Origin: Streptomyces sp. S465 | GTDB taxonomy: Bacteria; Actinomycetota; Actinomycetes; Streptomycetales; Streptomycetaceae | DNA: 64,000 nucleotides | Reading direction: 5' to 3' | Assembly: GCF_026898115.1 (NCBI RefSeq) | Contig: NZ_CP114036.1 | Coordinates: 3,472,001 to 3,536,000, forward strand | Shown here: positions 31,188-41,002 of the stretch, piece by piece | Numbering within the stretch: position 1 is the first letter of the stretch | Layout of the letters: each line of letters starts with the position of its first letter | Made by a program: the position numbers and the translations under genes | The notes under the pieces: generated by a model | Databases searched by the model: none | What the model saw: only the letters and a program-made list of their open reading frames with translations | Told to the model about the DNA's origin: nothing

Positions 31188-31207
31188 ATACCCCCTAGGG
31201 GTATAGA
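31188..31207 (+). promoter_or_regulatory. CsoR-type copper operator and promoter of copZA
   Basis: ATACCCCCTAGGGGTAT at 31188-31204 is an almost perfect palindrome of the kind bound by the copper repressor CsoR in Streptomyces. TATAGA (31202-31207) overlaps its right edge and could be the -10, so bound CsoR would block RNA polymerase and Cu(I) would release it. The csoR gene itself is not in this window. Confidence 0.8.
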
Positions 31208-31289
31208 GTTGGCAGTGTCAGGAGACGCTGGGGCCATCCGGCGCCTCCTGCGCACCGACCGTCACGCTCACCCCACACAGGAGAACCCC

Positions 31290-31514
31290 ATGAGCTCCGA
31301 GGCTGTCACCACCGTCTACCAGGTGACCGGTATGACCTGCGGCCACTGCGAAGGCGCCGTATCCGAGGAGATCGGGGCCCTCGACGGGGTCGACTCCGTC
31401 AAGGCCGTGGCCTCCACCGGCCAGGTCACCGTGGTCTCGACCGCACCGCTGGACGACGAGGCCGTCCGCGCCGCCGTGGACGAGGCGGGCTACGAGCTCG
31501 TCGGCCGGGCCTGA
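31290..31514 (+). CDS. copZ: Copper chaperone, CopZ-type (HMA domain)
   Basis: Soluble Cu(I)-binding protein of 74 residues, a single heavy-metal-associated domain with the metal site Cys17 and Cys20 in GMTCGHC. It carries Cu(I) to the neighbouring ATPase. Start ATG 31290 follows AGGAG. It is the first gene after the CsoR-type operator and lies 81 bases before copA, in the usual actinobacterial order. Confidence 0.95.
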   Translation: MSSEAVTTVYQVTGMTCGHCEGAVSEEIGALDGVDSVKAVASTGQVTVVSTAPLDDEAVRAAVDEAGYELVGRA

Positions 31515-31595
31515 GCCCACCCATCCCCCGCCGGGCCGCACCGCCCTGCTCATACAGCCGCCGTACGGCCCGGCCCTCCTCCCAGGAGACCAGAC

Positions 31596-33908
31596 ATGAC
31601 CAGCACGGCTCCCCATGCCGGGCCCGCCGCCGACAGCACGGCGACGGCCGGCGGGCACCCCTCGCAGGTCGAGCTCGCCATCGGCGGTATGACGTGCGCG
31701 TCCTGCGCCGCACGCGTCGAGAAGAAGCTCAACCGCCTCGACGGCGTCACCGCCACGGTGAACTTCGCCACCGAGAAGGCCAAGGTGTCCTACGCCGAGG
31801 GGATCGAGGTCGCCGACCTGATCGCCACCGTCGTCAGAACCGGGTACACCGCCGAGGTGCCGCGCCCCGCGGTACCCGAGCCACGCACCCCCGAGGGCAG
31901 CGGCGCACCGGAGACCGACCGGCGCGGTGAGGGCGAACCGGGCTCCCTGCGCCACCGCATGCTCGTCTCCCTCGTGCTGTCCCTGCCCGTCGTGGTGCTG
32001 GCGATGGCGCCTGCGCTCCAGTTCGACAACTGGCAGTGGCTGTCGCTCACCCTCGCCGCGCCGGTCGTCGTCTGGGGCGGCGCGCCCTTCCACAAGGCCG
32101 CCTGGACGGGCGTCCGGCACGGCGCGGCCACCATGGACACCCTCGTCTCCATCGGCACCCTCGCGGCCCTCGGCTGGTCCCTGTGGGCACTGTTCTTCGG
32201 CCACGCGGGCATGCCGGGGATGCGGCACGGCTTCGATCTCACCGTCTCCCGGACCGACGGATCGTCCTCGATCTACCTGGAGGCGGCCGCCGGGGTGACC
32301 ACCCTCATCCTCCTCGGCCGCTATTTGGAGGCGAAGTCCAAGCGACGGGCGGGCGCTGCGCTGCGCGCGCTGCTGGAGCTCGGCGCCAAGGACGTGGCCG
32401 TCCTGCGCGGGGACGGTGAGGTACGGATTCCCGTCGGCGAGCTGGCGGTCGGCGACCGCTTCGTGGTCCGTCCCGGTGAGAAGATCGCCACCGACGGCAC
32501 GGTGGTCGAGGGCTCCTCCGCCGTGGACGCCTCGATGCTGACCGGCGAGTCCGTACCGGTGGACGTGGTGCCCGGCGACCCGGTCGCGGGCGCGACCGTC
32601 AACACGGCGGGCCGGATCGTGGTCGAGGCCACCCGCGTGGGCGCGGACACCCAGCTGTCCCGTATGGCCAAGCTGGTCGAGGACGCGCAGAACGGCAAGG
32701 CCGAGGTGCAGCGCCTGGCCGACCGGGTCTCGGGGATCTTCGTGCCGATCGTGCTGGTGATCGCCGTGGGCACCCTGCTGGGCTGGCTGCTCACCACCAG
32801 CGACGCGGCCGCCGCCTTCACCGCGGCGGTGGCCGTCCTGATCATCGCCTGCCCGTGCGCCCTGGGCCTGGCCACCCCGACCGCGCTGATGGTCGGCACC
32901 GGCCGCGGCGCCCAGCTGGGCATCCTGATCAAGGGTCCCGAGGTGCTGGAGTCGACCCGCCGGGTGGACACCGTCGTCCTGGACAAGACCGGCACGGTGA
33001 CGACCGGACAGATGCGGCTGCACGAGGTCGTGACGGCACCCGGCGTGGACGAGCAGGAGCTGCTGCGGCTCGCGGGCGCCCTGGAGCACGCCTCCGAGCA
33101 CCCGATCGCCCGAGCCATCGCGGACGGCGCGGCCGAGCGGACGGGCATCCTCCCGGCACCCGCGGACTTCCGGTCCGAGCCCGGCCTCGGCGTCCAGGGC
33201 GTGGTGGACGGCCACGCGGTGCTGGTCGGCCGCGAGAAGCTGCTCGGCCAATGGGCCATCGAACTGCCCGAGGACCTGGCGGCCGCCAAGGCGGCGGCCG
33301 AGTCGGAGGGGCGCACGGCGGTCGCGGTGGCCTGGGACGGCCAGGCGCGCGGCGTCCTCCTGGTGGCCGACGCGATCAAGGAGACCAGCGCCGAGGCCAT
33401 CGCCCAGCTGCGCGCGCTCGGCCTCACCCCGGTCCTGCTGACCGGGGACAACCGGCTCGTCGCCGAGTCGGTGGCCCGCGAGGTCGGCATCGACGACGTC
33501 ATCGCCGAAGTACTGCCGCAGGACAAGGTGGACGTGGTGAAGCGGCTCCAAGGCGAGGGCCGTACGGTCGCCATGGTGGGCGACGGGGTCAACGACGCGG
33601 CCGCCCTGGCCACCGCCGACCTCGGACTCGCGATGGGCACGGGCACGGACGCGGCCATCGAGGCCGGGGACCTGACCCTGGTCCGGGGCGACCTACGGGT
33701 GGCGGCCGACGCGATCCGGCTGGCTCGCCGGACGCTCGGCACCATCAAGGGCAACCTCTTCTGGGCGTTCGGCTACAACGTCGCCGCGCTGCCGCTCGCG
33801 GCGGCCGGACTGCTGAACCCGATGATCGCGGGAGCCGCCATGGCGTTCTCGTCGGTGTTCGTGGTGACGAACAGTCTGCGACTGCGCACCTTCACAGCGT
33901 CCACATAG
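31596..33908 (+). CDS. copA: Cu(I)-exporting P1B-type ATPase
   Basis: P-type ATPase of 770 residues that pumps Cu(I) out of the cell. One N-terminal HMA domain (Cys34, Cys37 in GMTCASC), eight membrane helices, actuator motif TGES, the intramembrane copper site CPC at about residues 419-421, the phosphorylated Asp463 in DKTGTVTTG, the nucleotide-binding HP motif ([10 protein letters not shown]) and [10 protein letters not shown]. Length and order match bacterial CopA with one HMA domain. It follows copZ and ends at a clear hairpin. Confidence 0.96.
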   Translation: MTSTAPHAGPAADSTATAGGHPSQVELAIGGMTCASCAARVEKKLNRLDGVTATVNFATEKAKVSYAEGIEVADLIATVVRTGYTAEVPRPAVPEPRTPEGSGAPETDRRGEGEPGSLRHRMLVSLVLSLPVVVLAMAPALQFDNWQWLSLTLAAPVVVWGGAPFHKAAWTGVRHGAATMDTLVSIGTLAALGWSLWALFFGHAGMPGMRHGFDLTVSRTDGSSSIYLEAAAGVTTLILLGRYLEAKSKRRAGAALRALLELGAKDVAVLRGDGEVRIPVGELAVGDRFVVRPGEKIATDGTVVEGSSAVDASMLTGESVPVDVVPGDPVAGATVNTAGRIVVEATRVGADTQLSRMAKLVEDAQNGKAEVQRLADRVSGIFVPIVLVIAVGTLLGWLLTTSDAAAAFTAAVAVLIIACPCALGLATPTALMVGTGRGAQLGILIKGPEVLESTRRVDTVVLDKTGTVTTGQMRLHEVVTAPGVDEQELLRLAGALEHASEHPIARAIADGAAERTGILPAPADFRSEPGLGVQGVVDGHAVLVGREKLLGQWAIELPEDLAAAKAAAESEGRTAVAVAWDGQARGVLLVADAIKETSAEAIAQLRALGLTPVLLTGDNRLVAESVAREVGIDDVIAEVLPQDKVDVVKRLQGEGRTVAMVGDGVNDAAALATADLGLAMGTGTDAAIEAGDLTLVRGDLRVAADAIRLARRTLGTIKGNLFWAFGYNVAALPLAAAGLLNPMIAGAAMAFSSVFVVTNSLRLRTFTAST

Positions 33909-33949
33909 ATTCACCAAGTCCCCATAAGCCGCACAACACCCATACGGCG

Positions 33950-33975
33950 GAGCCTCGATCTTCAAATCGAGGCTC
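33950..33975 (+). terminator. Terminator of copZA
   Basis: GAGCCTCGAT (33950-33959) pairs with ATCGAGGCTC (33966-33975) around a 6-base loop and is followed by TTGCCCTTTT, a near-canonical intrinsic terminator 41 bases after the copA stop. Confidence 0.92.
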
Positions 33976-34536
33976 TTGCCCTTTTACCGCCCATATGGCA
34001 AGAGACGCAGATCACAGACGACCCAACGTAACCATCGCGGGGGGTCGCGAGTCTAATGGGACGGTGGGGATTCGTCTTGGGGGACGCATCCTGCTACGCG
34101 TGGCCGGGGCGACGTACTCGGGGAGCTTTGAGCGGCCCTCCCGTAGGTACCCGTCCCGGCAGATCGCGTCACCATAAGGCCCGCGAGGGCCCGTGGACGC
34201 CCGGCCGGATCCCGTGGGGGGAATCCGCTCCGGGGCAAGGGAAGCGCCCCGCTCCGACCCGTGGGGGGATCGGAAGCGGGGCGCTTCTCGCTTGTTTTGG
34301 AGGCTCGGCTCGCCTCCGGGGCGCCTTAGCCGCTGTCGACGGTCGACCGTGCTCGGTCGCTCGTTCCTCGCTCCCTGCGCGCGCTCTCCCTTACGACAGC
34401 GACGCGCCCCTTCGGCTCGCTCGCCGGAAGAACCAAGGGGCCGGATGCGCAATGGCACCCGGCCCCTCAAGAGGGAACCCCGGGGGTGCCCCCACCCAGC
34501 AAAGCGGGACGGGGCACCCAGAGACGCGATGTCGCC
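33976..34536. other. Structured intergenic region between convergent copA and gltA
   Basis: No gene is supported here; the open frames have poor codon use. It holds two further hairpins: a long one at 34241-34287 (GAAGCGCCCCGCTCCGA with its complement, one bulge) and AGGGGCCGG (34436-34444) with CCGGCCCCT (34459-34467), about 70 bases past the gltA stop and probably its terminator. A separated inverted repeat CGCTGTCG/CGACAGCG lies at about 34332 and 34395. The 34300-34400 stretch has the CTCGCTCGTTCCTCGCTCCC style common in Streptomyces 3' regions. Confidence 0.6.
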
Positions 34537-35826
34537 CTAGCGCTCCTCGACCGGGACGAAGTCGCGCTCGACGACGCCGGTGTAGATCTGGCGCGGGCGG
34601 CCGATGCGGGAGCCCGGCTCCTTGATCATCTCGTGCCACTGGGCGATCCAGCCCGGCAGCCGGCCGAGCGCGAACAGCACGGTGAACATCTCGGTCGGGA
34701 AGCCCATCGCCCGGTAGATCAGACCGGTGTAGAAGTCCACGTTCGGGTAGAGCTTGCGCTCCACGAAGTAGTCGTCCGCGAGGGCGTGCTCCTCGAGCTT
34801 GAGCGCGATGTCGAGCAGCTCGTCGGACTTGCCGAGGGCGGAGAGGACATCGTGCGCCGCCGACTTGATGATCTTCGCCCGGGGGTCGAAGTTCTTGTAG
34901 ACGCGGTGCCCGAAGCCCATGAGCTTCACGCCGTCTTCCTTGTTCTTCACCTTGCGGATGAAGGTGTCGACGTCGCCGCCCGAGGCCTGGATGCCCTCCA
35001 GCATCTCCAGCACGGACTGGTTGGCGCCGCCGTGCAGGGGGCCCCACAGGGCGTTGATGCCCGCCGAGATGGAGGCGAACATGTTGGCCTGCGAGGAGCC
35101 GACCAGCCGGACCGTGGAGGTCGAACAGTTCTGCTCGTGGTCGGCGTGCAGAATCAGCAGCTTGTCGAGCGCGCTGACCACGATCGGGTCGAGCTCGTAC
35201 TCCTGGGCGGGGACCGAGAAGGTCATCCGGAGGAAGTTCTCGACATAGCCGAGGTCATTGCGCGGGTACACGAACGGGTGGCCGACCGACTTCTTGTACG
35301 CGTAAGCGGCAATGGTCGGCAGCTTGGCCAGCAGCCGGATCGTCGAGAGGTTGCGCTGCTTCTCGTCGAAGGGGTTGTGGCTGTCCTGGTAGAAGGTCGA
35401 CAGCGCGCTGACCACGGAGGACAGCATCGCCATCGGGTGGGCGTCGCGCGGGAAGCCGTCGTAGAACCGCTTGACGTCCTCATGGAGCAGCGTGTGGCGA
35501 GTGATGTCCTCGCGGAACGCCGCCAGTTCATCGACGGTCGGCAGCTCCCCGTTGATCAGCAGGAAGGCCGTCTCCAGGAAGGAGGCGCGCTCCGCCAGCT
35601 GCTCGATGGGGTAGCCGCGGTAACGCAGGATGCCCTGCTCACCGTCCAGGTAGGTGATCGCGGATTTGTACGCGGCGGTATTGCCGTAACCGGAATCCAG
35701 GGTCACCAGACCGGTCTGGGCGCGCAGCTTGCCGATATCAAAGCCCTTGTCGCCGACAGTGCTGTCGACCACCGGGTAGGTGTACTCGCCGTCCCCGTAC
35801 CGCACTACTACAGAGTTGTCGCTCAC
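34537..35826 (-). CDS. gltA: Citrate synthase (type II, hexameric)
   Basis: TCA-cycle enzyme of 429 residues condensing acetyl-CoA and oxaloacetate to citrate. It begins SDNSVVVRYGDGEYTYPVVD and has the family motifs GILRYRGYPIEQLAE, LILHADHEQNCSTSTVRLVG, GPLHGGANQ and MGFGHRVYKNFDPRA, including the catalytic histidines. I chose GTG 35826 because GAGGG lies seven bases upstream and the length equals known Streptomyces enzymes; a GTG at 35838 and a longer frame to 36018 have less support. It follows recD2 on the same strand but with a 151-base gap, so it likely has its own promoter. Confidence 0.95.
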   Translation of the reverse strand: MSDNSVVVRYGDGEYTYPVVDSTVGDKGFDIGKLRAQTGLVTLDSGYGNTAAYKSAITYLDGEQGILRYRGYPIEQLAERASFLETAFLLINGELPTVDELAAFREDITRHTLLHEDVKRFYDGFPRDAHPMAMLSSVVSALSTFYQDSHNPFDEKQRNLSTIRLLAKLPTIAAYAYKKSVGHPFVYPRNDLGYVENFLRMTFSVPAQEYELDPIVVSALDKLLILHADHEQNCSTSTVRLVGSSQANMFASISAGINALWGPLHGGANQSVLEMLEGIQASGGDVDTFIRKVKNKEDGVKLMGFGHRVYKNFDPRAKIIKSAAHDVLSALGKSDELLDIALKLEEHALADDYFVERKLYPNVDFYTGLIYRAMGFPTEMFTVLFALGRLPGWIAQWHEMIKEPGSRIGRPRQIYTGVVERDFVPVEER

Positions 35827-35977
35827 GTCATCCCTCACCGACGTCTGGTTCTCTTCTTCGAGGTGCCCTGACTCCCCCCACCTTCCCCTACTCGGGTCGT
35901 GAACGTGCACTCGGGGTCGGCTGAAGAGCCTTTTGGCGGCACTGAGTGCCGCACACACGGCCATCCTGCCCCGTTCG

Positions 35978-38221
35978 TCACCGTTCGGAAACCCATCTGA
36001 CACGCTCGACTCGCACATCGCCGCCGAGCCGGTGATCCAGCGCGGTACAGCGCCTCCCCGCCGAGACGGTGCGCACCGCCTGCCCCAGCGCCCGGCGCGA
36101 ACCGACCAGCACCACGAGGCGCTTGGCGCGGGTCACGGCCGTGTACAGGAGATTGCGCTGCAACATCATCCAGGCCCCGGTGGTCACCGGGATCACGACG
36201 GCCGGGTACTCACTGCCCTGTGACCGGTGGATGGTCACCGCATAGGCATGAGCCAACTCGTCCAGCTCGTCGAAGTCGTACGGTACCTCCTCGTCCTCGT
36301 CCGTCCGCACGGTCAGCCGCTGCTCATCGTTGTCGAGTGAGGTGACGACGCCAACCGTGCCGTTGAAGACCCCATTGGCCCCTTTCTCATAATTGTTGCG
36401 GATCTGGGTCACCTTGTCGCCGACCCGGAAGACGCGACCTCCGAAGCGGCGCTCGGCAAGGTCCGGGCGGGCCGGGGTGATGGCCTGCTGAAGCAGTCCG
36501 TTGAGCGTGCCCGCGCCCGCCGGGCCCCGGTGCATCGGGGCCAGGACCTGCACGTCACGGCGGGGGTCGAGGCCGAACTTGGCGGGGATGCGGCGGGCCG
36601 CGACATCGACCGTGAGCCGCCCGGCCTGCTCGGTGTCGTCCTCGACGAAGAGGAAGAAATCCGACAGGCCCTGAGTGACCGGCGGCACCCCCTCGTTGAT
36701 CCGGTGGGCGTTGGTGACCACCCCGGACTGCTGGGCCTGGCGGAAGATCCGGGTCAGCCGCACCGCCGGGACGGGGCTGCCGGGCGCCAGCAGATCGCGC
36801 AGCACCTCCCCGGCGCCCACGCTGGGCAGCTGGTCCACATCGCCGACGAAGAGCAGATGGGCACCCGGCGGGACCGCCTTGACCAGCTTGTTGGCCAGCA
36901 GCAGATCAAGCATCGACGCCTCGTCGACCACCACCAGATCGGCGTCGAGCGGGCGGTCCCGGTCGTACGCCGCGTCCCCGCCGGGCTTGAGCTCCAGCAG
37001 CCGGTGGACGGTGGACGCCTCGGCGCCGGTCAGCTCGGACAGCCGCTTGGCGGCCCGGCCGGTGGGCGCCGCGAGCACCACCTTGGCCTTCTTGGCACGG
37101 GCCAGCTCCACCACGGACCGCACGGTGAAGGACTTGCCGCACCCCGGCCCACCGGTCAGCACCGCGACCTTCTCGGTCAGCGCGAGCCGCACCGCCTGGC
37201 TCTGCTCGGGCGCCAGATCGGCCCCGGTGCGGCGGGCCAGCCAGCCCAGCGCCTTGTCCCAGTCCACGTCCCGGAAGGCGGGCAGCCGGTCCTCCTCGGT
37301 GCGCAGCAGCCGCAGCACCTGGCCCGCGAGGGAGATCTCGGCGCGGTGGAAGGGCACCAGATAGACGGCGGAGACCGGCTCGCCGTCCTCCGGGCCGGGG
37401 ACCGGCTCGCGCACCACGCCCTCCTCCTCGGCCGCGAGCTCGCCCAGACAGTCGATGACCAGGCCGGTGTCCACCTGGAGCAACTTCACGGCGTCCGCGA
37501 TGAGCCGCTCCTCGGGGAGATAGCAGTGGCCCTGGTCGGCGGACTGGGACAGCGCGTACTGAAGGCCGGCCTTCACCCGGTCGGGGCTGTCGTGCGGAAT
37601 GCCGACCGACTGGGCGATCTTGTCGGCGGTGAGGAAGCCGATGCCCCAGACGTCGGCCGCCAGCCGGTACGGCTCGTTCTTCACGACCGAGATGGACGCG
37701 TCGCCGTACTTCTTGTAGATCCGCACCGCGATGGAGGTGGAGACGCCCACCCCCTGGAGGAAAACCATCACCTCCTTGATGGCCTTCTGCTCCTCCCAGG
37801 CGGCGGCGATCATCTTGGTGCGCTTGGGGCCGAGGCCGGGGACCTCGATGAGCCGCTCGGGCCGCTCCTCGATGACGTCGAGGGTGTCGATGCCGAAGTG
37901 CTCGGTGATCCGGTCGGCGATCCGGGGGCCGATGCCCTTGATCAGGCCCGAGCCGAGATAGCGCCGGATGCCCTGGACGGTGGCGGGGAGGACGGTCTGG
38001 TAGTTCTCGACGGTGAACTGCTTCCCGTACTGCGGGTGGGAACCCCAGCGGCCCTCCATCCGCAGCGACTCGCCGGGCTGGGCCCCCAGCAGCGCACCGA
38101 CGACGGTCAGCAGATCACCGGAGCCACGGCCGGTGTCGACCCGCGCGACCGTATAGCCGTTCTCCTCATTGGCGTAGGTGATCCGCTCCAGGACCCCTTC
38201 GACCACCGCGAGTTTGAGCAT
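35978..38221 (-). CDS. RecD2-like ATP-dependent DNA helicase
   Basis: Superfamily 1B 5'-3' helicase of 747 residues. An N-terminal OB-like and helix-hairpin-helix region (GSGLIKGIGPRIADRITEHF, IEVPGLGPKRTK) precedes the helicase core: Walker A LTGGPGCGKSFTVRS near residue 357, Walker B VVDEASMLD, and the C-terminal HRSQGSEYPAVVIPV and LLYTAVTRAKRLVV motifs. The extended N-terminus marks RecD2, which acts without RecBC; roles in replication and repair are described for relatives. Start ATG 38221; divergent from the LacI gene. Confidence 0.93.
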   Translation of the reverse strand: MLKLAVVEGVLERITYANEENGYTVARVDTGRGSGDLLTVVGALLGAQPGESLRMEGRWGSHPQYGKQFTVENYQTVLPATVQGIRRYLGSGLIKGIGPRIADRITEHFGIDTLDVIEERPERLIEVPGLGPKRTKMIAAAWEEQKAIKEVMVFLQGVGVSTSIAVRIYKKYGDASISVVKNEPYRLAADVWGIGFLTADKIAQSVGIPHDSPDRVKAGLQYALSQSADQGHCYLPEERLIADAVKLLQVDTGLVIDCLGELAAEEEGVVREPVPGPEDGEPVSAVYLVPFHRAEISLAGQVLRLLRTEEDRLPAFRDVDWDKALGWLARRTGADLAPEQSQAVRLALTEKVAVLTGGPGCGKSFTVRSVVELARAKKAKVVLAAPTGRAAKRLSELTGAEASTVHRLLELKPGGDAAYDRDRPLDADLVVVDEASMLDLLLANKLVKAVPPGAHLLFVGDVDQLPSVGAGEVLRDLLAPGSPVPAVRLTRIFRQAQQSGVVTNAHRINEGVPPVTQGLSDFFLFVEDDTEQAGRLTVDVAARRIPAKFGLDPRRDVQVLAPMHRGPAGAGTLNGLLQQAITPARPDLAERRFGGRVFRVGDKVTQIRNNYEKGANGVFNGTVGVVTSLDNDEQRLTVRTDEDEEVPYDFDELDELAHAYAVTIHRSQGSEYPAVVIPVTTGAWMMLQRNLLYTAVTRAKRLVVLVGSRRALGQAVRTVSAGRRCTALDHRLGGDVRVERVRWVSER

Positions 38222-38346
38222 GCCCCGACCGTACCGCCGGGCGGCGACAGGCCGTTCGGGCCTGTGGACAACCCCGGCCTGTGGACAACCCCGGGCGGAT
38301 CATCACGATCCGGTTTCGGCCGGTGGCCGACCCCTTGCCGCCGCCC

Positions 38347-38392
38347 GTGTAATCGATTCCAATTCCGTGTGATCGATCCGTGTAATCGATTC
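38347..38392 (+). promoter_or_regulatory. Triple ATCGAT operator before the ribose-type LacI gene
   Basis: Three palindromic cores, AATCGATT (38351-38358), GATCGATC (38371-38378) and AATCGATT (38384-38391), each preceded by GTGT or TGT. Centres are 20 and 13 bases apart, and the last lies 17 bases before the GTG start. A CG-centred palindrome is the normal LacI-family target, so autoregulation of this operon is likely. Confidence 0.75.
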
Positions 38393-38408
38393 CACAGGGA
38401 GGTGTGCG

Positions 38409-39425
38409 GTGCCGGCCATCAAAGACGTGGCGCGGCGTGCCGGGGTCTCCGTGGCGACGGTCTCGCGGGTGCTCAACGACCACCCCTCCGTCCGGGCGGG
38501 CACCCGCGAACGGGTGCTCACCGCGGTCGCCGACCTCGGCTACCGCCCCAACGCGGTGGCCCGCTCGCTGCGCACCGCCCAGACCCGGACCCTGGGGCTG
38601 GTCATCAGCGATGTGCTGAACCCCTTCTTCACGGAGCTGGCCCGTTCGGTCGAGGACGCCGCCCGCGCGCTGGGCTACAGCGTGGTCATCGGCAACGCCG
38701 ACGAGCGGCCCGACCTCCAGGACCACCATGTGCGCACCCTGATGGACCGCCGTATCGACGGGCTGCTGATCAGCCCCACCGACGGCGGCTCCCCGATGAT
38801 GTCGGCCGCCGCCCGCGCGGGTACCCCCATGGTCTTCGTCGACCGCTGGATCGAGGGCGAGGGCCTGGACCGGGTGCCGGTGGTCCGCACCGACGGGCGG
38901 GCCGCCATCCGCGATCTGGTGGCCCATCTGTGCGCCCTGGGCCACCGCCGCCTCGCGATCATCGCGGGCCCGGCGGCCACCACGACCGGCCGCGAGCGGG
39001 TGGACGCCTTCCGCGCCGCGCTGCGCGCGTTCGGTCTGGCGCTGTCCGACGACCACATCGGCCAGGGGGACTTCCAGGCCGGCAGCGGCCGCCGGGCGAC
39101 CGCCCGCTTCCTCGATCTGCCGCACCCTCCGGACGTGGTCTTCGCCACCGACAACCTGATGGCGCTCGGCGCGATGGACGAGATCCGCGCCCGCGGGCTG
39201 CGGGTGCCGGGCGATGTGGCGCTCGCCGCGTTCGACGACATCCCCTGGTTCCTCCACACCGATCCGCCGATCACCGCCATCGCCCAGCCGACCGGGGCGC
39301 TCGGCCACGCCGCCGTACGGGCGCTGATCGATCTCGTCGAGGGGCGGCCCGCCGAGTCGGTGACCCTGTCCGCCCGTCTGGTCGCCCGCCGCTCGTGCGG
39401 CGAGCCCGAAGGGAGCACGCCATGA
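38409..39425 (+). CDS. LacI-family transcriptional regulator (ribose-operon type)
   Basis: Regulator of 338 residues. N-terminal LacI helix-turn-helix IKDVARRAGVSVATVSRVLN with the hinge RPNAVARSLRT, then a periplasmic-binding-like sensor domain (TLGLVISDVLNPFFTELARS, DVVFATDNLMALGAMDE, ITAIAQPTGALGHAAV). It probably represses the downstream transporter and kinase until a sugar, likely ribose, binds. Start GTG 38409 has GGAGG eight bases upstream. Its TGA overlaps the ATPase start in ATGA. Confidence 0.93.
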   Translation: MPAIKDVARRAGVSVATVSRVLNDHPSVRAGTRERVLTAVADLGYRPNAVARSLRTAQTRTLGLVISDVLNPFFTELARSVEDAARALGYSVVIGNADERPDLQDHHVRTLMDRRIDGLLISPTDGGSPMMSAAARAGTPMVFVDRWIEGEGLDRVPVVRTDGRAAIRDLVAHLCALGHRRLAIIAGPAATTTGRERVDAFRAALRAFGLALSDDHIGQGDFQAGSGRRATARFLDLPHPPDVVFATDNLMALGAMDEIRARGLRVPGDVALAAFDDIPWFLHTDPPITAIAQPTGALGHAAVRALIDLVEGRPAESVTLSARLVARRSCGEPEGSTP

Positions 39426-41002
39426 GCCGGATCCCCGACGCCGAGGGCACGTCCGCGGGCGACGCCGGGGCGGAGCTGCTGCGCATGGAGGGGGTCCGGA
39501 AGACCTTCCCCGGGGTGATCGCGCTCGACGGGGTGGACTTCGATCTGCGCCGGGGCGAAGTGCACGTCCTCCTGGGCGAGAACGGCGCGGGCAAGTCCAC
39601 GCTGATCAAGACGCTCTCCGGCGCCCACCGCCCCGACGGCGGGCGGATCCTGGTCGACGGCGGGCCGGTGCGCATCGCCGGCGCCCAGGACGCCGAGCGG
39701 CTCGGGATCGCCACCATCTACCAGGAGTTCAACCTGGTCCCGGACCTGACCGTGGCCGAGAACATCTTCCTGGGCCGCCAGCCGCGCCGCCTCGGCATGA
39801 TCGACCGCAGGACGATGGACGCGCGCGCCGCCGAACTGCTGGCCCGTGTCGGGGTGGACGTCTCGCCCCGGGCCCGGGTCCGGGACCTCGGCATCGCCCG
39901 GCTCCAGATGGTGGAGATCGCCAAGGCGCTGAGCCTGGACGCCCGCGTGCTGATCATGGACGAGCCGACCGCCGTGCTCACCACCGAGGAGGCCGACACG
40001 CTCTTCCGGATCGTGCGCACGCTGCGCGCGGACGGTGTGGGCATCGTCTTCATCACCCATCACCTGGAGGAGATCGCCGCCCTGGGCGACCGCGTCACCG
40101 TGCTGCGGGACGGCCGCAGCGTCGCCCGGGTCCCGGCCACCACCGACCGGGACGAGCTGGTGCGGCTGATGGTGGGCCGCTCCATCGAGCAGCAGTACCC
40201 GCGGGAGCGCGGGGACGCCGGCGAGCCCCTGCTGAGGGTCCGCGGGCTCACCCGGAGGGGCAGCTTCACGGACATCGGCTTCGAGGTGCGGGCCGGGGAG
40301 GTGGTGGGCCTGGCCGGGCTGGTCGGCGCGGGCCGTACGGAGGTCGTACGGGCCCTGTTCGGCGCCGACCCGTACGATTCCGGCACCGTCGAGGTGCTCG
40401 GCCGCCCGCTGCCCCGCCATGACGTGGTGGCCGCCATGCGGGCCGGGATCGGCCTCGTGCCCGAGGACCGCAAGGGGCAGGGCCTGGTCCTGGACGGCTC
40501 CGTGCAGGAGAACCTGGGCCTGGTCACGCTGCGCGCCGCCACCCGCGCCGGGCTGGTGGACCGGGCCGGTCAGCGGCGCGCGGCGGCCGGCGTCGCCGAG
40601 CGGCTGGCGGTCCGGATGTCGGGGCTCGACCAGCGGGTGCGCACCCTCTCCGGCGGCAACCAGCAGAAGGTCGTCATCGGCAAGTGGCTGCTCGCCGACA
40701 GCCGGGTGCTGATCCTGGACGAGCCGACCCGCGGTATCGACGTGGCCGCCAAGGTCGAGATCTACCAGCTCATCAACGAACTCACCGCGTCCGGCCACGC
40801 CGTCCTGATGGTCTCCAGCGATCTGCCCGAGGTGCTGGGGATGAGCGACCGGGTCCTGGTCATGGCCCAGGGCCGGATCGCGGGCGAGCTGTCCGCGCGG
40901 GACGCGACCCAGGACGCCGTGATGGCCCTGGCGGTGAAGGACGTCAAGGGCGTCGACGAAGGCGTCGGCGCCGAGGAAAAGGAGGGCTCCCGTGGCCGCT
41001 GA
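39422..41002 (+). CDS. Sugar ABC transporter ATPase, RbsA-type (two ABC domains)
   Basis: Cytoplasmic ATPase of 526 residues with two fused ABC domains. The first has Walker A GENGAGKST (about residue 52), Q-loop YQEFNLVPDL and Walker B VLIMDEPTAVL. The second has the degenerate Walker A GLVGAGRTE (about 300), signature LSGGNQQKVVIGKWL (about 410) and VLILDEPTRGIDV, the RbsA/XylG/MglA pattern. It powers the fused permease/binding protein encoded next, overlapping it by 11 bases. Ribose is inferred from the ribokinase two genes on. Confidence 0.94.
   Translation: MSRIPDAEGTSAGDAGAELLRMEGVRKTFPGVIALDGVDFDLRRGEVHVLLGENGAGKSTLIKTLSGAHRPDGGRILVDGGPVRIAGAQDAERLGIATIYQEFNLVPDLTVAENIFLGRQPRRLGMIDRRTMDARAAELLARVGVDVSPRARVRDLGIARLQMVEIAKALSLDARVLIMDEPTAVLTTEEADTLFRIVRTLRADGVGIVFITHHLEEIAALGDRVTVLRDGRSVARVPATTDRDELVRLMVGRSIEQQYPRERGDAGEPLLRVRGLTRRGSFTDIGFEVRAGEVVGLAGLVGAGRTEVVRALFGADPYDSGTVEVLGRPLPRHDVVAAMRAGIGLVPEDRKGQGLVLDGSVQENLGLVTLRAATRAGLVDRAGQRRAAAGVAERLAVRMSGLDQRVRTLSGGNQQKVVIGKWLLADSRVLILDEPTRGIDVAAKVEIYQLINELTASGHAVLMVSSDLPEVLGMSDRVLVMAQGRIAGELSARDATQDAVMALAVKDVKGVDEGVGAEEKEGSRGR

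Noticed and set aside
34012..34470. Possible gene between copA and gltA
   Set aside because: Frames on both strands lack normal third-position bias and cross strong hairpins.
36530..39421. N-terminal extension of the RbsA-type frame by almost 1000 codons
   Set aside because: It runs antisense to recD2 and out of frame through the LacI gene; the real start is the ATGA overlap at 39422.
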